DNA of 64,000 nt from NCBI RefSeq assembly GCF_025024155.1, contig NW_026251709.1, forward strand, positions 868,001 through 932,000. The letters run 5' to 3'. A program made the position numbers and the translations under genes. Below are positions 1 through 11,802 of the stretch, one piece after another (the first letter of the stretch is position 1; each line of letters begins with the position of its first letter). Source of the stretch: Gamsiella multidivaricata. Taxonomy: Eukaryota > Mortierellomycota > Mortierellomycetes > Mortierellales > Mortierellaceae. Under the pieces are notes generated by a model, which made no database searches, was not told the DNA's origin, and saw only the letters and a program-made list of their open reading frames with translations.

Positions 1-173
1 TGAAAGACCTGGAGGTATTCCACGTCTGCCACTTTGCGGACGAGATATGCACTGTTGAGAAAAGGATTGAAGGGACCGATGATAAGCCCTTGTTCGCGGG
101 TCAGGAAGAACGACGCTGGATAAAAAAGCATTGGCCAAAGCTGAAGGAATTTAGGGTGGTCGCCTGGAGCTGA
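1..173 (+). CDS. C-terminal fragment of an F-box/LRR-like protein
   Basis: An open frame enters at the window edge (first full codon at 3) and stops at TGA 171-173, giving 56 residues. The residues include EERRWIKKHWPKLKEF and end in VVAWS. A Trp-containing helix followed by 'WPKLKEF' is the usual look of the C-terminal end of fungal F-box/RNI-type leucine-rich repeat proteins. The gene converges on the PP2C-like gene that ends at 381. Only the tail is visible, so the F-box itself cannot be confirmed and the family call is an inference from style. It resembles the decayed F-box/LRR gene at 17801-18890. Confidence 0.5.
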   Translation, partial: KDLEVFHVCHFADEICTVEKRIEGTDDKPLFAGQEERRWIKKHWPKLKEFRVVAWS

Positions 174-380
174 GCCAGGGATATCATTAAAGTCGTTTTG
201 CGTATAGCATGGCTGCCAGTAAATGTTGGTCATTATCCAATGTGCTCGAGATAAAGATGCAATAAGTGTTCGTATTTATTATTTGTACAGGCATTTCTTT
301 CGAATGCATGGTAGAGTCGTTTTTTCTTTCGTTCAATGCTTACGGCCCTCTTCAAACAACAATTCTCCTTCATGAATTCT

Positions 381-2120
381 TTACAACACAATCGCTACTA
401 CAGATCCCTCCAGGCCTTCTTCCTCGCCCTCGCTATTGGCGACTCCCAAGTCTTTACGTGTCTGGTCCAGTACCTTGGCCACAGCAGCTGCACAGTTCTC
501 CTCACCCTTCTCCAATGCGCTCGAGACCAGGCGTGAGAGCTCAAAGTCCGAGATCAGTGCCTGGTCGTACGGGTTGGGCTTCCCTCCCGCATCCGTGCCG
601 TTTCTGTTGCTGTTCGTGGTACTATGTGCCGTGGTGTATAGCAATCCACGGTTCACCAGAATCAGCAGCTGATTCGATGCACGCTGTGGGTCTGGATGCG
701 AAGGTTTCCTCGTCTCGAGCACGAACCGCGAAATCCTGGGGTCGGCGCTCACGTATGGAGGGTCGCTCAGATTGTTGATCCCAGCCTCATCCTGTGACCG
801 ACCTGACATAGAGCCTTCGCCGTTGCTCTCCTGTTGTTGCTGACCACTTCCCAGGGCCTGGTCGATCTTGGCCCGAAGAGACTTTTCGACCCAGGTCGCC
901 ACCGAGAATCGGGCCTCTTGCTCCAGCTTCCAGTCAAGGTCTCCAAAGGCCCTGGTAACAGGCAGGCCCAAGAACTTGCCGTCCTTCGTCAAGAAACTCT
1001 CGTGTGCCCCTCCTATTGATGCTCCGTCCGTGTCCACGCCGTTATGGTCGTGCTGTGAAGAACCGTTATGTTGCGTCAAGAACTGCTCCACCGTCAATGC
1101 TCGTTCCTTGACCTCCGAGACCACCTTGCGATATTCCTCCGAGCCCTGGTACCGGACGGAATGCTCGTGTGTCTCTGGTGGGTTTAATCGTTGAGCTGTC
1201 CATTGACCCTGGGCATCAAAGCCTGCCAAGATGGCAACCGAGTCACCCAACTGCGCCAAATATAAGTCGTGCTTCAAAACCGCATCATTTGTCTCACTTC
1301 CTGTTGTTGTAGCTGATGATGGTGCGGTATGCGGTGCCAAGAACCCGACCAGTGCTGTGGACCCTGTCACGACCCTCGCAATCACTTCCTGTGTCTTCTT
1401 AAGTTCTTCCTCGGACGGAAGCTGGTCCGCGGTCTCTGGCTGGGTCAATGCTACGGTGATAGCTGTCGCCAGCAAGAGTTCATCAAGCTCCTTGAACGTC
1501 GACTTGAGCGTGTCGACCACTTGTGTGGGGTCAATCTTACAGGTGTTGGGGTTTTGATGATGATCATCGTCCGAGTGATCGAGCTGGGTCGAGAGCGATT
1601 CGTCCAGGATGGGGACCAAGTGCTGCTGGAGGTATTCGGCACATTGTGGGCCGAGGTGTGCTAAATAAATAATTACACAAAGGGGTTAAAATAATCATTT
1701 ATAGCGGGGTGGATGGTGCGTGCGCATTGTCCGTTGAGCATTGGGCTGAAACGGCCTTGCTTTGAATATTGTATCGGAGGGCACATGAAAGTAAACGCGC
1801 CTCTGGCAGGAATGAATCCACTGCTGCATGAGAACCTTAAATATAGCGAAAGAAAAAACTGGTGGGAAAAAACAAGAGAAGAGGGAGAGGGAGAGTGGGT
1901 GTATGTGTATCAGCTGAGTTCACTTACGATCATACAGTCCAACCAAGAGGCCACCTTCGAAGCCAGTGGGCTGTACACTAACGCGGCCGTTGTGATCGCC
2001 ACGGCTGGCTTCTGAGGAAGTGACAGGAGCCTGTCTCACAAAGCAGTGGACTCTGGTTGACGTGGCTGTGGGGATCACAGTAACGGTTGTCACCGGCTTG
2101 TTGAACTCGGGTACAGTCAT
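381..2120 (-). CDS. PP2C-like protein with degenerate active site (pyruvate dehydrogenase phosphatase-like)
   Basis: Two exons, 2120-1928 and 1660-381, make a 490-residue protein; the intron (1927-1661) has a GTAAGT donor and TTTAG acceptor and joins in phase 1. PP2C landmarks are present: LYDPH at 62-66 (family FDGHGG), AQLGDS near 200-205, and GLPVTRAFGD near 296-305, the closest match being PDP/PTC5-type phosphatases. Several metal-binding positions are altered. The usual SDG block reads VNRG (N401), the terminal DN block reads EGSVVAIVL, and no N-terminal R-x-x-ED motif is seen. The family removes phosphate from Ser/Thr using Mg/Mn bound by these Asp residues, so this copy may be inactive. 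The start chosen is the ATG at 2120; an in-frame extension upstream lacks family features. Confidence 0.75.
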
Positions 2121-5100
2121 TTTGTGCGGTGCTATGGGATGGTACAGGGCCGCCTTGCTGCTCAGTCGTACGATAGACTGGAGATGGACAAGATAGGGCC
2201 TGAAATATGGGTAGAAAGTGAAAGGGTTGTGTGCGGCTGAGGACGTACAATGGTACGGAGGGCAGTGATATGGCAAGGAGGTAGAGCGAAGTGAATTATT
2301 GAGGGGTGAAGAGCGGAAGAAGGGGATGGAGAGGGGGAGGGGATAGACAGTTATATAGGCGATTCTTTTTGTGTTGAAAGAGGGCCAGTAGGTTTCCGGT
2401 TATTGCAGGTGCTTGAATGCAGAGATGGAAGTATTGGATAAAGAAGCCCTTTTCTACGCCTTTTTTATTGTTTGTTTCCACTCTACGTCCCTGGATTTGT
2501 TTGTTGTTGTTTACTGTAGTCGTTGACAAACTGCATTGCAGAGAGCTACATAGTCTATACTATTGTTCTATTGCCCCTACTATAGACTACTGACTACTTT
2601 ATCATAGATTGCCAGGATTGCATGGATGTGTACTAAGATATTCTACATGTACCCTGCACTGTCTCTGGGAGAAAGCTCTCCAATGAAAGCGGTGGGGGGG
2701 GGAAGAAGTCGTCGCGCCTTGAGAGCACAGGACACGCAGAGACACAGGCTGGCTGGTAAAAAAATAAAAAAATAACGAGGGCAGGGCACCATTGAAGGCG
2801 ACAGAAAAGGATAATTAGAGACGGTAAAAGGCAAAAACGAAGCGCTTTCGAGCTGTGGTCCACGAAAAAGACCCGACGGTAAACCCTTCTTTCAGTTCAT
2901 GCACGATAACAAAATAAAATAAAAATGGATATACTGAATACTGAGACGAATTTAGAAACGAGGCATGGCATTTACACGGTCTACATTCCATCAGGGTTCC
3001 ACATCCTGGGTGCCCTGATCCAGTTACCCATCCGCCCATCTGCATACATATCTCTCGCAGTTGCCTAAAAAAAATAAAGAACCAAATCGCCGACAAATTT
3101 TAGGGCGTTGAGAATGCTACATGGAATAGCCAGTCATCCCTTCAAAGAAGATAGTAATGTAAAAAAAATGGGCGCCTTGGTCCAGGGTCATAACGTTTTG
3201 TGTAGTTGTCGTCAGAGGCAAGTTGCTGAGTGTCTATTCGGGAGATCATTATCGGCGACGTTTTGCCTTATACTATGTTCTCGACCATGCCAGAACTCTA
3301 TAAACCAATTGACGGAGACATGGCGTTCCTGACACGCTTTCATCAAGTTTATCTTTCCATTACAAGGAAAACGCGAACGTGTCCTGAACCAAGAAAAGAA
3401 AAATCTTTCTTCCCCGCAAATGAAGAAAAGGTGCTTAGAAACCACACACTTCAGCTGACGCAGGCTTTGTTTATTGTCCAGAAGAAAGACCTACTCCTCT
3501 AATGTGTAATTTTTTTTCCATCGACATCTCAGCTATGCTGCTTTAGTCCATCAAAGGCTTGTCCGGAAGCTGAGAAAAAGAAAGAGGATGCTACTGGGCA
3601 GGGATGGTTTAAAGCCTTGTGATTCCCGCCCAGCGAACTTTGTGTTCACGAAAGAGGGCATGATCCTCTTTTCTATCCCACTAAATCCTTCGGTTCAAAA
3701 TCAAGATACCCATTCGCTTCCGATGCCATAGACGGTTCTTTCCTTTCATGTTGACCAATCCCAATTGACTAATGAGCGTTTTGTTTTCCTGTGAATGAAC
3801 ACTTGAGCATGGGTAGTGTGTCTAATGCTACGCTTACGATATACTTCCAGACTCTCACGATCGAACTTCTTTTAATTCAAATGCCACAATCAGGAAAACC
3901 AAAGTTTCGCTTTTTTCACCCTTTTGCTTCGGTTGATCCGCAAGACTCTTGAGATGGAAAAGAGGGGAGGGAGGAGGGCACACTGAAGATCGGCAGTACG
4001 CGTGCGTGTTTCGTCCGCCGCCTTCTACCTTTACCTTGAAATCACACGAGGCCCCATGGACAGACGATTGCCGCAACTGCTTTTGATTACCCCTGTTGCA
4101 GTGCGTCCATAAACCACGTAGCAAAACTTCATCAAGTTGTTTGATCCATCTGTGCGCCTTCGCGTGCAGGGCGCTGCACGGAGGAGTTGCAAAAAAAAGG
4201 CATCCAATGAGGCGGATGTATGATGTATAAACAACAAACAAGCAACCTCTGCAGCACATCTATTTTTTTTTTTTTCGCTGTACAGTTCTGCAGCAGATAG
4301 TCTACAAGAACGTGGTATCGCACACATGGGCAGGAGAGAAGAGTCGCCACGAGATTCGACTGCAGTCTCAACCACACGCGGGATAGACATGGCCAAAGTA
4401 GCCCATGCATTTGTGCCTTTTTCCATCTTTCCGCACGCGTTTTTCTTTTGACTCGATCTAAATTTCAATTCATCGCTGGTTGGTTTTCCGCTTCCACGGG
4501 TTCCTTTCCCAGCTCCTGTGCTCGCCTTTGTCCTTGTGTACCCATGCACTCAACCACATATAGTCAATTCATCCGCAGGCTAAACCATGCATGTATACAG
4601 GAGAAAATAACGTGTCTTCTTTGCTCGTATAAATCAAATCGATCTGTAGGGCTGGTCAATGAACAGACCATGTCTGATCTGGCCCCAATAGTTCATACCT
4701 CTATATTTTTGCTCCCTCGCGTATCAGTTGTACGGGACTATGCTTTGTTAACCTGCTAATTCAACAAGGACCCTTTGCTCGACGTGTGTTTTGGACCGTG
4801 CCCTCTCCCCCAGGGCTAGTCATTTTGGCGTCCTTTTTCTTCTGGACGATTTGTTTACTCAGATATCTTCCTTTGAACAACAACAACCAACAGCTCAAAA
4901 GCAGAACGCTCGGAGTACAGTAGACGTATATAGATTGATGCGTAAACTAGGACAGGTTAACAGTTCGGTCTAGAACCGCCTAGCTTCGCTTACACATCCT
5001 GTCATACAAACCTACCTGATCCTGATCATGATCCTGACCATGATCCTGACACCCTAACCTAAGGCACCTTCGTATTGTCCGTGCGACGGTAAATTATCGC

Positions 5101-5577
5101 CATCATCCTTTCCTCTATTATGCATCGCATCATTCGCAAGTCCAATCGAACAAAAAAATGGGCCAGACACTGTACTCCCTAGATCCGGTGTTACGCATAA
5201 TCGCACGAGAGAAGGCGTTCGTGTCTCCAAGAAATGTACATTAGAGTAGCCATTTATGCGTCTCATGCAGTAACTCTATCCAGAAAACGAGGGAGAACGT
5301 AATTGTCTGTTGCAGCCGCGGTCTTTTTTCTTTTGATATTTTCTGGATCAGGGTATCCACATCCGTTTTGTCCTTCCCGCGCGCCTTGAACAGCAGCAAC
5401 AACAAACCAAAACAAATAAACAAAAATAACGGCAAACATGCACAATGTAGCGGAAGAACGCTTTAATCAGGGACAGGGGCATTTGACATTGCCCCAGGGC
5501 CACAGCAGGTATTGAAGTCACCCCAATCGTGTCCCGAACCCATCCTGCGCTCTGGAAGTCATTCCGAGCATCATTTT
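2121..5577. other. Long stretch with no gene recognised
   Basis: About 3.4 kb between two minus-strand genes. All open frames are short, overlap in several frames and carry no family motif. It includes homopolymer runs (T-run near 4261) and an imperfect 12-bp repeat of ATCCTGAYCATG type at 5019-5050. The part next to 2120 presumably holds the promoter of the PP2C-like gene, and the part next to 5578 holds the 3' end of the Ser/Gln-rich gene. No tRNA or other RNA gene was recognised. Confidence 0.5.
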
Positions 5578-8500
5578 TTACCGACCAATCATCTCTTCCT
5601 TGCCCCTTCGCCACCTCTCCTCTGGCCTCAACGTCCCGCCCTCAAAGTCCACATAGAGACTCTGACTCCTTCTCCGACGCCTCTCGTCCTGTCCCTCAAG
5701 CAATGACGACCGATCCGTACCCTCAGGCACCTCATCCTCTGAACTTCGTCGTTGATTCTGAGAAGCGCCGCCGCTACCAATAGCAGTAGGTGGGTTTGAG
5801 GATGTGTTCGATGGACGGAGCATTGCCATCTCGCGATTGTACTGCTCCAATTCGAGCACCCGCTCCCACTCTTGCTCACGTCTTAGCAGATCCGTCAACT
5901 CGGAAATTACACGCTGCTGTCGCCTTGCGCTCTCGGGGCCGTAGCGGTTCCTGACGTTCCCATAAATGTAGAAAACACCTCCATTGTTGCTGACGCTCGA
6001 TGAATTCTGAAATCCAGCCTGAAGAACACCAAGTGAAGGCTCACTTCCTGTACTACGTCGCATGAACCCTGTTGCATGTTGCTGTTGCTGATCCTTATCA
6101 TCTGCATCATTCATACCAGCAGCCCCAACGCCATGTCGCCGTCTCTGTGGGCCCTCGCCATCTTCATCGTCATCGCTCCAACTCTCGCCGTTCGGATTCG
6201 TGGCCCAAGGTGCCTTCAAAGACTGGTAAAGATGCTGTTCCTCCAACAGACTGTCCGCCTCTGAAATGTGCTCCATGCCCTCGAACACAGTTCCTGTACT
6301 CATCACGCGAGATCGTCCATGACCGCAGATAATCCCGCCACGGTTCCAGTCCGATCGAAATCTTTCCATCCGTGCTGTTGTGGTTACTGCTCGGTTCCTC
6401 CGACTGCCCAAGGTACTCCTCTGTCGGTCTACACTACTGCTCGTCCACTCGTCATCGCGTTGTTCTTCTTCTTCGATGGCTTCATGAGACGCAATTGAGG
6501 AAGCATACGAGCTGCTGTCGCTACTACTGCCCCTGTTTCTGCTCCACTCGATCGAGTTCCCATTGCGATCGAGGATTTCCGCAAATGACGGACAATGCAC
6601 TGGAAGGAATCGCTCCCGATACCGGTCTCTGTTCATGGCAGCATTCCGACCTTCGTCTACTGTATCTTGAGAATCTGCTTCTTGTCCCAAATCCGCATGC
6701 CCGTCCTCAAGCGAGTCCGCTTGACTGGTTCCACGGCTTCCACTGGCATGATTGAGCATGCTCCTTGTGTCCGTCTGCGCAAATCGGTTCCAGGGGTATC
6801 GTTCTGGGTACCCCATAGCCGTATCCCGCTCATTCATCAGTCGCAACAACCTGGTCAGTCGAGCTTGGCGTATCCGAGAAGCCATAGATAGAATAGAAGA
6901 ATCAAGCCCTGAGCGAGTGGAGCCTAGTAGAGAGAAATCTAACGTATCCTCGGAAGGTGGTGGCAATGCCGCTGATGTTGAGGCTGATCTGGATGATCTT
7001 GTTGTTTGAGTGCTTGAAAGTAATGGTCCAAGTAAACCTTGACGATCTGACTGAGTGGCGCCTGACATAATTTCTAAACCAAGTCTCGTTGTCGTATTAT
7101 TCTCGCTGGCCTCGAGGGTGCCGGTGACTAAAGTGAACCCTGAGTCTTCATCACTGACAGTAGGAACATCAGTGGAGATGACGGTGTCTAAAGTTGGATC
7201 AACAGCCAGTGATTCCATTATGCGACCCATCTCACTATGACCATTGTTGCCCGGTTCCTGGTCTCGTAAAATTTGTGCCGCTTCTTGTTCCACATTGCCA
7301 TCTGTTGGTAATACTGACTGACGGGGATCGTCCGGGGTATGCGGTGTCTCTGTCAACGCTCCATGTAAGCCAAGCGGTATTGTTGGTGTATATCCAATGC
7401 TGATATCAGGTGTACTTTCCGCAGGTGGATTAAGGCCATGGTCAGGCTGAGGAGGAATGTTCTCTTGATTCTCAAGCATCGTATCAGGCCTGCCTGTGTC
7501 CACCTCATACCTGCCTCGCTGTACGGCGGATTCTGCTGTTGGTGGCGATGTCGCATTGTCCGTGCTGATAAAGGCAACCACATCCGGATGACGCAGCCAG
7601 TCGTCCGACGAGACTGAGCCGGACGAGTAATCCCTGGTAGCGTACCTTCTTCGAGGAAGGGTGGCTCTGGGTACGATTGCAAGGTCGTCCAAAGAGAATG
7701 TTGAAGGAAGTCGACGATGCTCGCTATTTGTGATATCTTCACCATTAATGCTGTCGTTCATGCTGCTGCCCGTGCCATGTGAAGATGGCTCAAATGCGGA
7801 ATTGGATCGGTCGAACTGCGGCTGAACACGAATCTCATCGATGGCGAGTGGTTGAGCCAACAGCAATGGTGGTTGTAATGGCCAAGAGTCTTCCAAGGGT
7901 TGAGTTGATTCCTGTCCCAAGGATTGATCCACCATGTGGCCATAGATTCGGTCCTGCTCTCGGTCACGGTATTGATCTAGGCCTGGCTCAAGAACAGCGG
8001 GTGCGGCATTGAACAACGAATCCTGCCTTAAAATTGTCGAAACCGGTAACTCCACGATGATGTCTTCAAGATTTGGCGCGGAAGTAGTCAGTGCGCCGTG
8101 CGCGATCGACGCGATCCCTTCGGCGCTGTGGACAGGTGGCGAAGTCAACATTGGACTCATCTCTGCCTCGTGGTTGTCGACAGTGGGTGAGGAAGCAGCG
8201 GTTGAAGGATCGCGTTGGTCTGGTGGAAGCTGCTGTATTGGGTGATATGGGCGAGATATGTCGAACGAGTGATCCGCAGGAGCACTGTGGAAGTCGCTGG
8301 CAATCGCAGTGGCAGCGATTGTACCAAGTGGGCTTGAATCTGCCCGCGGTTCCTGTTGCTGCTGTTGCTGATGCTGCTGCTGTTGCAGGCGAAGTTGCAG
8401 CAGTTGCTGCTGCTGTCTCTCGCGGATGGCCAGCAGAAGTGACTCGTGCAACTCCAGGGAGCTATTTGAGAACGAGCTTGAATAGGACGGGTAGATTGGA

Positions 8501-8778
8501 GTGTAGGAGATTTGGTCGTGCTCGTCGCGACTGCTGGTGAGACTGCTTCCTAGGCTCTGAGGACGACCCTCGCCCAAACTGGCAAGACCAACCAGATCTG
8601 CCAGGCCTGCCATGACTGTGGCACTGCTAGTGCTACCTGGATTGCTGCTGCTGTTGCCAGTGGCGGTGGAGAGATCAAGGTTGTAGGTACTGAGGCCTGA
8701 ATAGGGTACAAAGGACGAGGATGCTGAGGAGGAAGTCGAAGACGACGGCGTGAAAGAGAATGGTGTTCGTGAGGGCAT
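5578..8778 (-). CDS. Large Ser/Gln-rich protein of unknown function
   Basis: A single uninterrupted frame of 1,066 codons starting at ATG 8778, with no intron needed. It is mostly low-complexity: Ser-rich at the N-terminus, a polyglutamine/leucine segment around residues 122-142 (encoded by CAG/CTG-type repeats near 8355-8420), and acidic/Ser-rich blocks. A helical stretch with many Arg and Leu (RIRQARLTRLLRLMNERD) lies near residue 640, and a likely coiled-coil (ELTDLLRREQEWERVLELEQ) lies near the C-terminus. No signal peptide, membrane segment or catalytic motif is seen. The length of the frame and its codon regularity support a real gene. Disorder suggests a scaffold or regulatory role, but that is only inference. 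Confidence 0.75.
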   Translation of the reverse strand: MPSRTPFSFTPSSSTSSSASSSFVPYSGLSTYNLDLSTATGNSSSNPGSTSSATVMAGLADLVGLASLGEGRPQSLGSSLTSSRDEHDQISYTPIYPSYSSSFSNSSLELHESLLLAIRERQQQQLLQLRLQQQQHQQQQQQEPRADSSPLGTIAATAIASDFHSAPADHSFDISRPYHPIQQLPPDQRDPSTAASSPTVDNHEAEMSPMLTSPPVHSAEGIASIAHGALTTSAPNLEDIIVELPVSTILRQDSLFNAAPAVLEPGLDQYRDREQDRIYGHMVDQSLGQESTQPLEDSWPLQPPLLLAQPLAIDEIRVQPQFDRSNSAFEPSSHGTGSSMNDSINGEDITNSEHRRLPSTFSLDDLAIVPRATLPRRRYATRDYSSGSVSSDDWLRHPDVVAFISTDNATSPPTAESAVQRGRYEVDTGRPDTMLENQENIPPQPDHGLNPPAESTPDISIGYTPTIPLGLHGALTETPHTPDDPRQSVLPTDGNVEQEAAQILRDQEPGNNGHSEMGRIMESLAVDPTLDTVISTDVPTVSDEDSGFTLVTGTLEASENNTTTRLGLEIMSGATQSDRQGLLGPLLSSTQTTRSSRSASTSAALPPPSEDTLDFSLLGSTRSGLDSSILSMASRIRQARLTRLLRLMNERDTAMGYPERYPWNRFAQTDTRSMLNHASGSRGTSQADSLEDGHADLGQEADSQDTVDEGRNAAMNRDRYRERFLPVHCPSFAEILDRNGNSIEWSRNRGSSSDSSSYASSIASHEAIEEEEQRDDEWTSSSVDRQRSTLGSRRNRAVTTTARMERFRSDWNRGGIICGHGRSRVMSTGTVFEGMEHISEADSLLEEQHLYQSLKAPWATNPNGESWSDDDEDGEGPQRRRHGVGAAGMNDADDKDQQQQHATGFMRRSTGSEPSLGVLQAGFQNSSSVSNNGGVFYIYGNVRNRYGPESARRQQRVISELTDLLRREQEWERVLELEQYNREMAMLRPSNTSSNPPTAIGSGGASQNQRRSSEDEVPEGTDRSSLLEGQDERRRRRSQSLYVDFEGGTLRPEERWRRGKEEMIGR

Positions 8779-10135
8779 GGAGTCTGGTGATATGGGCTGA
8801 TCGGTTGAGGAATAGTGCAGTCAGCAGACGATTATGGTGGTGACAAATGAAATGGACAGGCAATGATGACAAGAGGGATATGAAGTCGGTGTGGTTCTTG
8901 GTTTTTATCCTACGAAACAATATGAATAAATAAATAAAAATAAAAAGGCGAAACACATAGAAAGAGACCGTTGAAGGTATGTGTTAGTCGGAGGAGGGGT
9001 ATACTAATAGTCAGCATGCCGTGTCCTCTCTGTCTCGTGCTGCTGCTACCATAATATAGTGGGTGCCTTTGGCTACCAGTCTTGGCACTTGCCTTTTTGT
9101 GTTTTATTTACAGGCGTGAGATATAAAGGGGGCTGCCGCGGTGGTGTGAAAAGAGAGGGAGAAAGAGAGAATGAGTCAATGAGGGGGCGACGGAATGAGT
9201 GAGCGAGAGTAATGATGAATAAATGAGACAAGAGAGGTGGACCTAAGCAAAGCAAAGAGGAAATCGGAGAGAGAAGAGCGCTGATGTTGATTATGATGCA
9301 AGGAAGTGGAGGTGGAAGTGGAAGTGAGAAGGATGCAAAAGGGACGAGGGCGTAGCAAGCTGTCCGAGTCTCTTCTTACCGCGAGTGAACCGGGTGCATG
9401 TACAAAGGCATTAAGGAGAGGCGGCTAAACGTGCAATTACAGGGGATATCAATACTATTCAGCATGTCAGTTGACAGCAACTAGTCTAGGAATGGGTGAG
9501 TGGATGGGTGCGATAGAGCAGTGGGCTCTCTCGCATGGCTGGCCATCCATCCAAAGCTAATCCGTTCAAAGTTGAAGTTCTGCTCAGTAGAGCCTTAACC
9601 TTTTTTTTTTTCATCTCGTTCTTCTTCTTACTCCCCTTCTTGTTCCTGGGTATGCCCTCCGGCTGCCTTGAGACAGACATGAGTATCAGGGGAGCACAGG
9701 ATGACAAAAATGTACACTCCTCATGCACATACGAAGGCTATCCGAACGTGAGAGCGAGCAAGCGAGAATGAAGGGTGCAGTGCATGGTGTGGATGAGATA
9801 GATGTAAGCCAAACAAGGTTCTCCTTCTTCATTTCCTCTGTTCGCTTACTCGCTCGTCCCATCCACCCACCACCGACAGTTGCAATATTTATGCTTCGGG
9901 GGCAGTGTTTGGGATGGAATATCTTCTTTCGCCTCTCATTCCATCTCTCCATCTCTCCATCCCTCCATCCCTCCATCCCTCTCCCGCTTTCTTCATCCAC
10001 CTCCTCATCAGCTCCTATCTTCCCTTTGGACCATTTCCTCCTGATTGTTTTCAGTCGTGTCTTCACAACACCTCTTTATTTCCGTTCTGCGCACGAAGGA
10101 TCTTCCTTCCCCTTCCTATTCCCACTATATCCACA
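8779..10135. other. Divergent promoter region with pyrimidine-rich repeat
   Basis: Lies between the minus-strand Ser/Gln-rich gene and the plus-strand surface-protein gene, so it must hold both promoters. It carries a CT-rich tandem array of CATCCCTC-type units at about 9941-9990 and a T-rich run near 9601. Open frames here are short and repetitive. No gene recognised. Confidence 0.5.
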
Positions 10136-11802
10136 ATGGCTTTTCCCCTGAGGGCTAGGGGCTTTCGACGTCGTCAGCAATGCACCTTGGTGTTAGCCCT
10201 CTTAACCTTCCTTGTCGCCTTGACAATGGCCCCCTCGTTCTCTACAGCTAGTGTAAGTGGCACCATCGCGCTATGTCTTCACACCTTTGCTTTATCGCAC
10301 TAAGACCACAATCCAGAAATCAGGAACCAGGAACCAAAAATAAATTCTCAGGAACAGCGCCAATTTGTATCCGCTCAAGTGCAAAATACAATTACTCCTG
10401 AGACGAGACACAGCGACCATCACCAACAGACATACACACACACAGCGAAAATAAATGAATGAGGCTCTATATCCCTCCCTCCATTCACATTCTCTCTCTC
10501 ACAAACTGCATACTGCGCTGCACTCCTCTATACTACCTCCACGGGAATGAACAACCTCTCGTGATGCATACACATTCAAAATGGGAAAAAAAAAATGATC
10601 GAAACAGTTTCACAAATAGCAATTTGTGGAATGATTATGTACGACAAACACCTTGTTCGCAGTAATTTAACCTACCATTCTTTAATATTATTTTTTGTCG
10701 CACTCAGCCTAGGGATGATCCTACAGTTACTGCTTACGTCCAGCAACCCACACAAGGCTTCGCCCACACCCTCAACAAGCGCCAGGAACTGAATACTACC
10801 GCCGTCCCACCTACTACGACACCTCAGGTCACGGTAGGCGGCCTTCATATTTTTTTTTTTATGATTCGCTCTCAGTTTGTTCCTCGAACGAAAAAAGGAC
10901 CTCGAACCAGTAACAGGAGCGTGAACGAGATAAAGACAGATAAAGAGCCAGCTCACACCCGGCTTGTTCTGCAAAACAATGATCCATTGACTAAACTTCA
11001 ATATGGTCCGATCGTCCCTTATTATAACACCCATTGTCTATAGGAAACATCCATCAGTACCCCCGGAACTACGACTGCAAGTACCACTTTGACCCCCAAC
11101 ACGACTACCGTTGCCACGACCACAGCCGCGTCTTCAACGGCTGTCAGCACCACGCTCACAACAATCACTGCGACTATCAGTACGACCTCGACTCTGTCCT
11201 CGACCGCGACCACCAACGCAACCGCAATACCTACTCAGTCGCCAAGCAGTGGTGACACTAGTAAGGGGTTGGTTATTGGAGGCGCAGCTATCGGAGGACT
11301 TGTCTTTGCTATCGGTCTTGCCATCATTGCTTTCCGATGCACCCTGAACCGTAAAGAACGCGCTCGTCGGAACAAGGAGATGGCAGCAACACTCGCCGAG
11401 AACTTTGATCGAAGTGCCGATCCTATTGCGTCCCCGCGAAAGGGTTATCTGGAGTTGGGAGATGGGCCACCAACACCCAGTTCTGGACGTGGCGCAAATC
11501 TGTCGCGCCAAGGATCCCAAGACGCCTACTTCGCAGCGAACAAGGAAGGAGGTGGTCAAGATTATTACAACCCACATTATGTTCAGGAACGGTATGGAGC
11601 TGCCAATGCTGGAACGTATGGCATGTATGAGGAGACGGAGCTGTCAGTCATGGGCGGCAGTGCTGGTCGCCAAATGGCCTATCCTCCCACGAGTGTGCCG
11701 ACCAACCACTATGCAGGATACAATGACTACGACTACGGCAATCAGCAGGGAAGCTACTATGGTGGAGGCGGACAGGCACCAAGAGGACATCAAGGCTATT
11801 AG
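10136..11802 (+). CDS. Single-pass surface protein with Thr/Ser-rich ectodomain (Mid2-like architecture)
   Basis: Model: exons 10136-10252, 10744-10833 and 11044-11802 (321 aa, all phase 0). Exon 1 encodes an Arg-rich start and a hydrophobic core (LVLALLTFLVALTMA) typical of a signal peptide. Exon 2 carries a Lys-Arg pair (LNKRQ) that fits Kex2-type processing. Exon 3 encodes a Thr/Ser-rich region, likely O-mannosylated, then a membrane segment (GLVIGGAAIGGLVFAIGLAI), a basic stop-transfer block (RCTLNRKERARRNKE), and a Tyr/Gly-rich cytosolic tail. This layout matches wall-stress sensors of Mid2/Wsc type, but no WSC cysteine domain is seen and sequence identity to Mid2 cannot be judged here. 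The exon 2 acceptor is the least certain junction; an alternative at 10726/10727 would change a few residues. Confidence 0.7.

Noticed and set aside
5017..5063. Telomere-like CCCTAACCTAA after a short ATCCTGA repeat
   Set aside because: Only about one and a half units; too short for a telomere relic.
2277..5260. Candidate small genes between 2277 and 5260
   Set aside because: Open frames are short, in many overlapping frames and compositionally ordinary for non-coding sequence.
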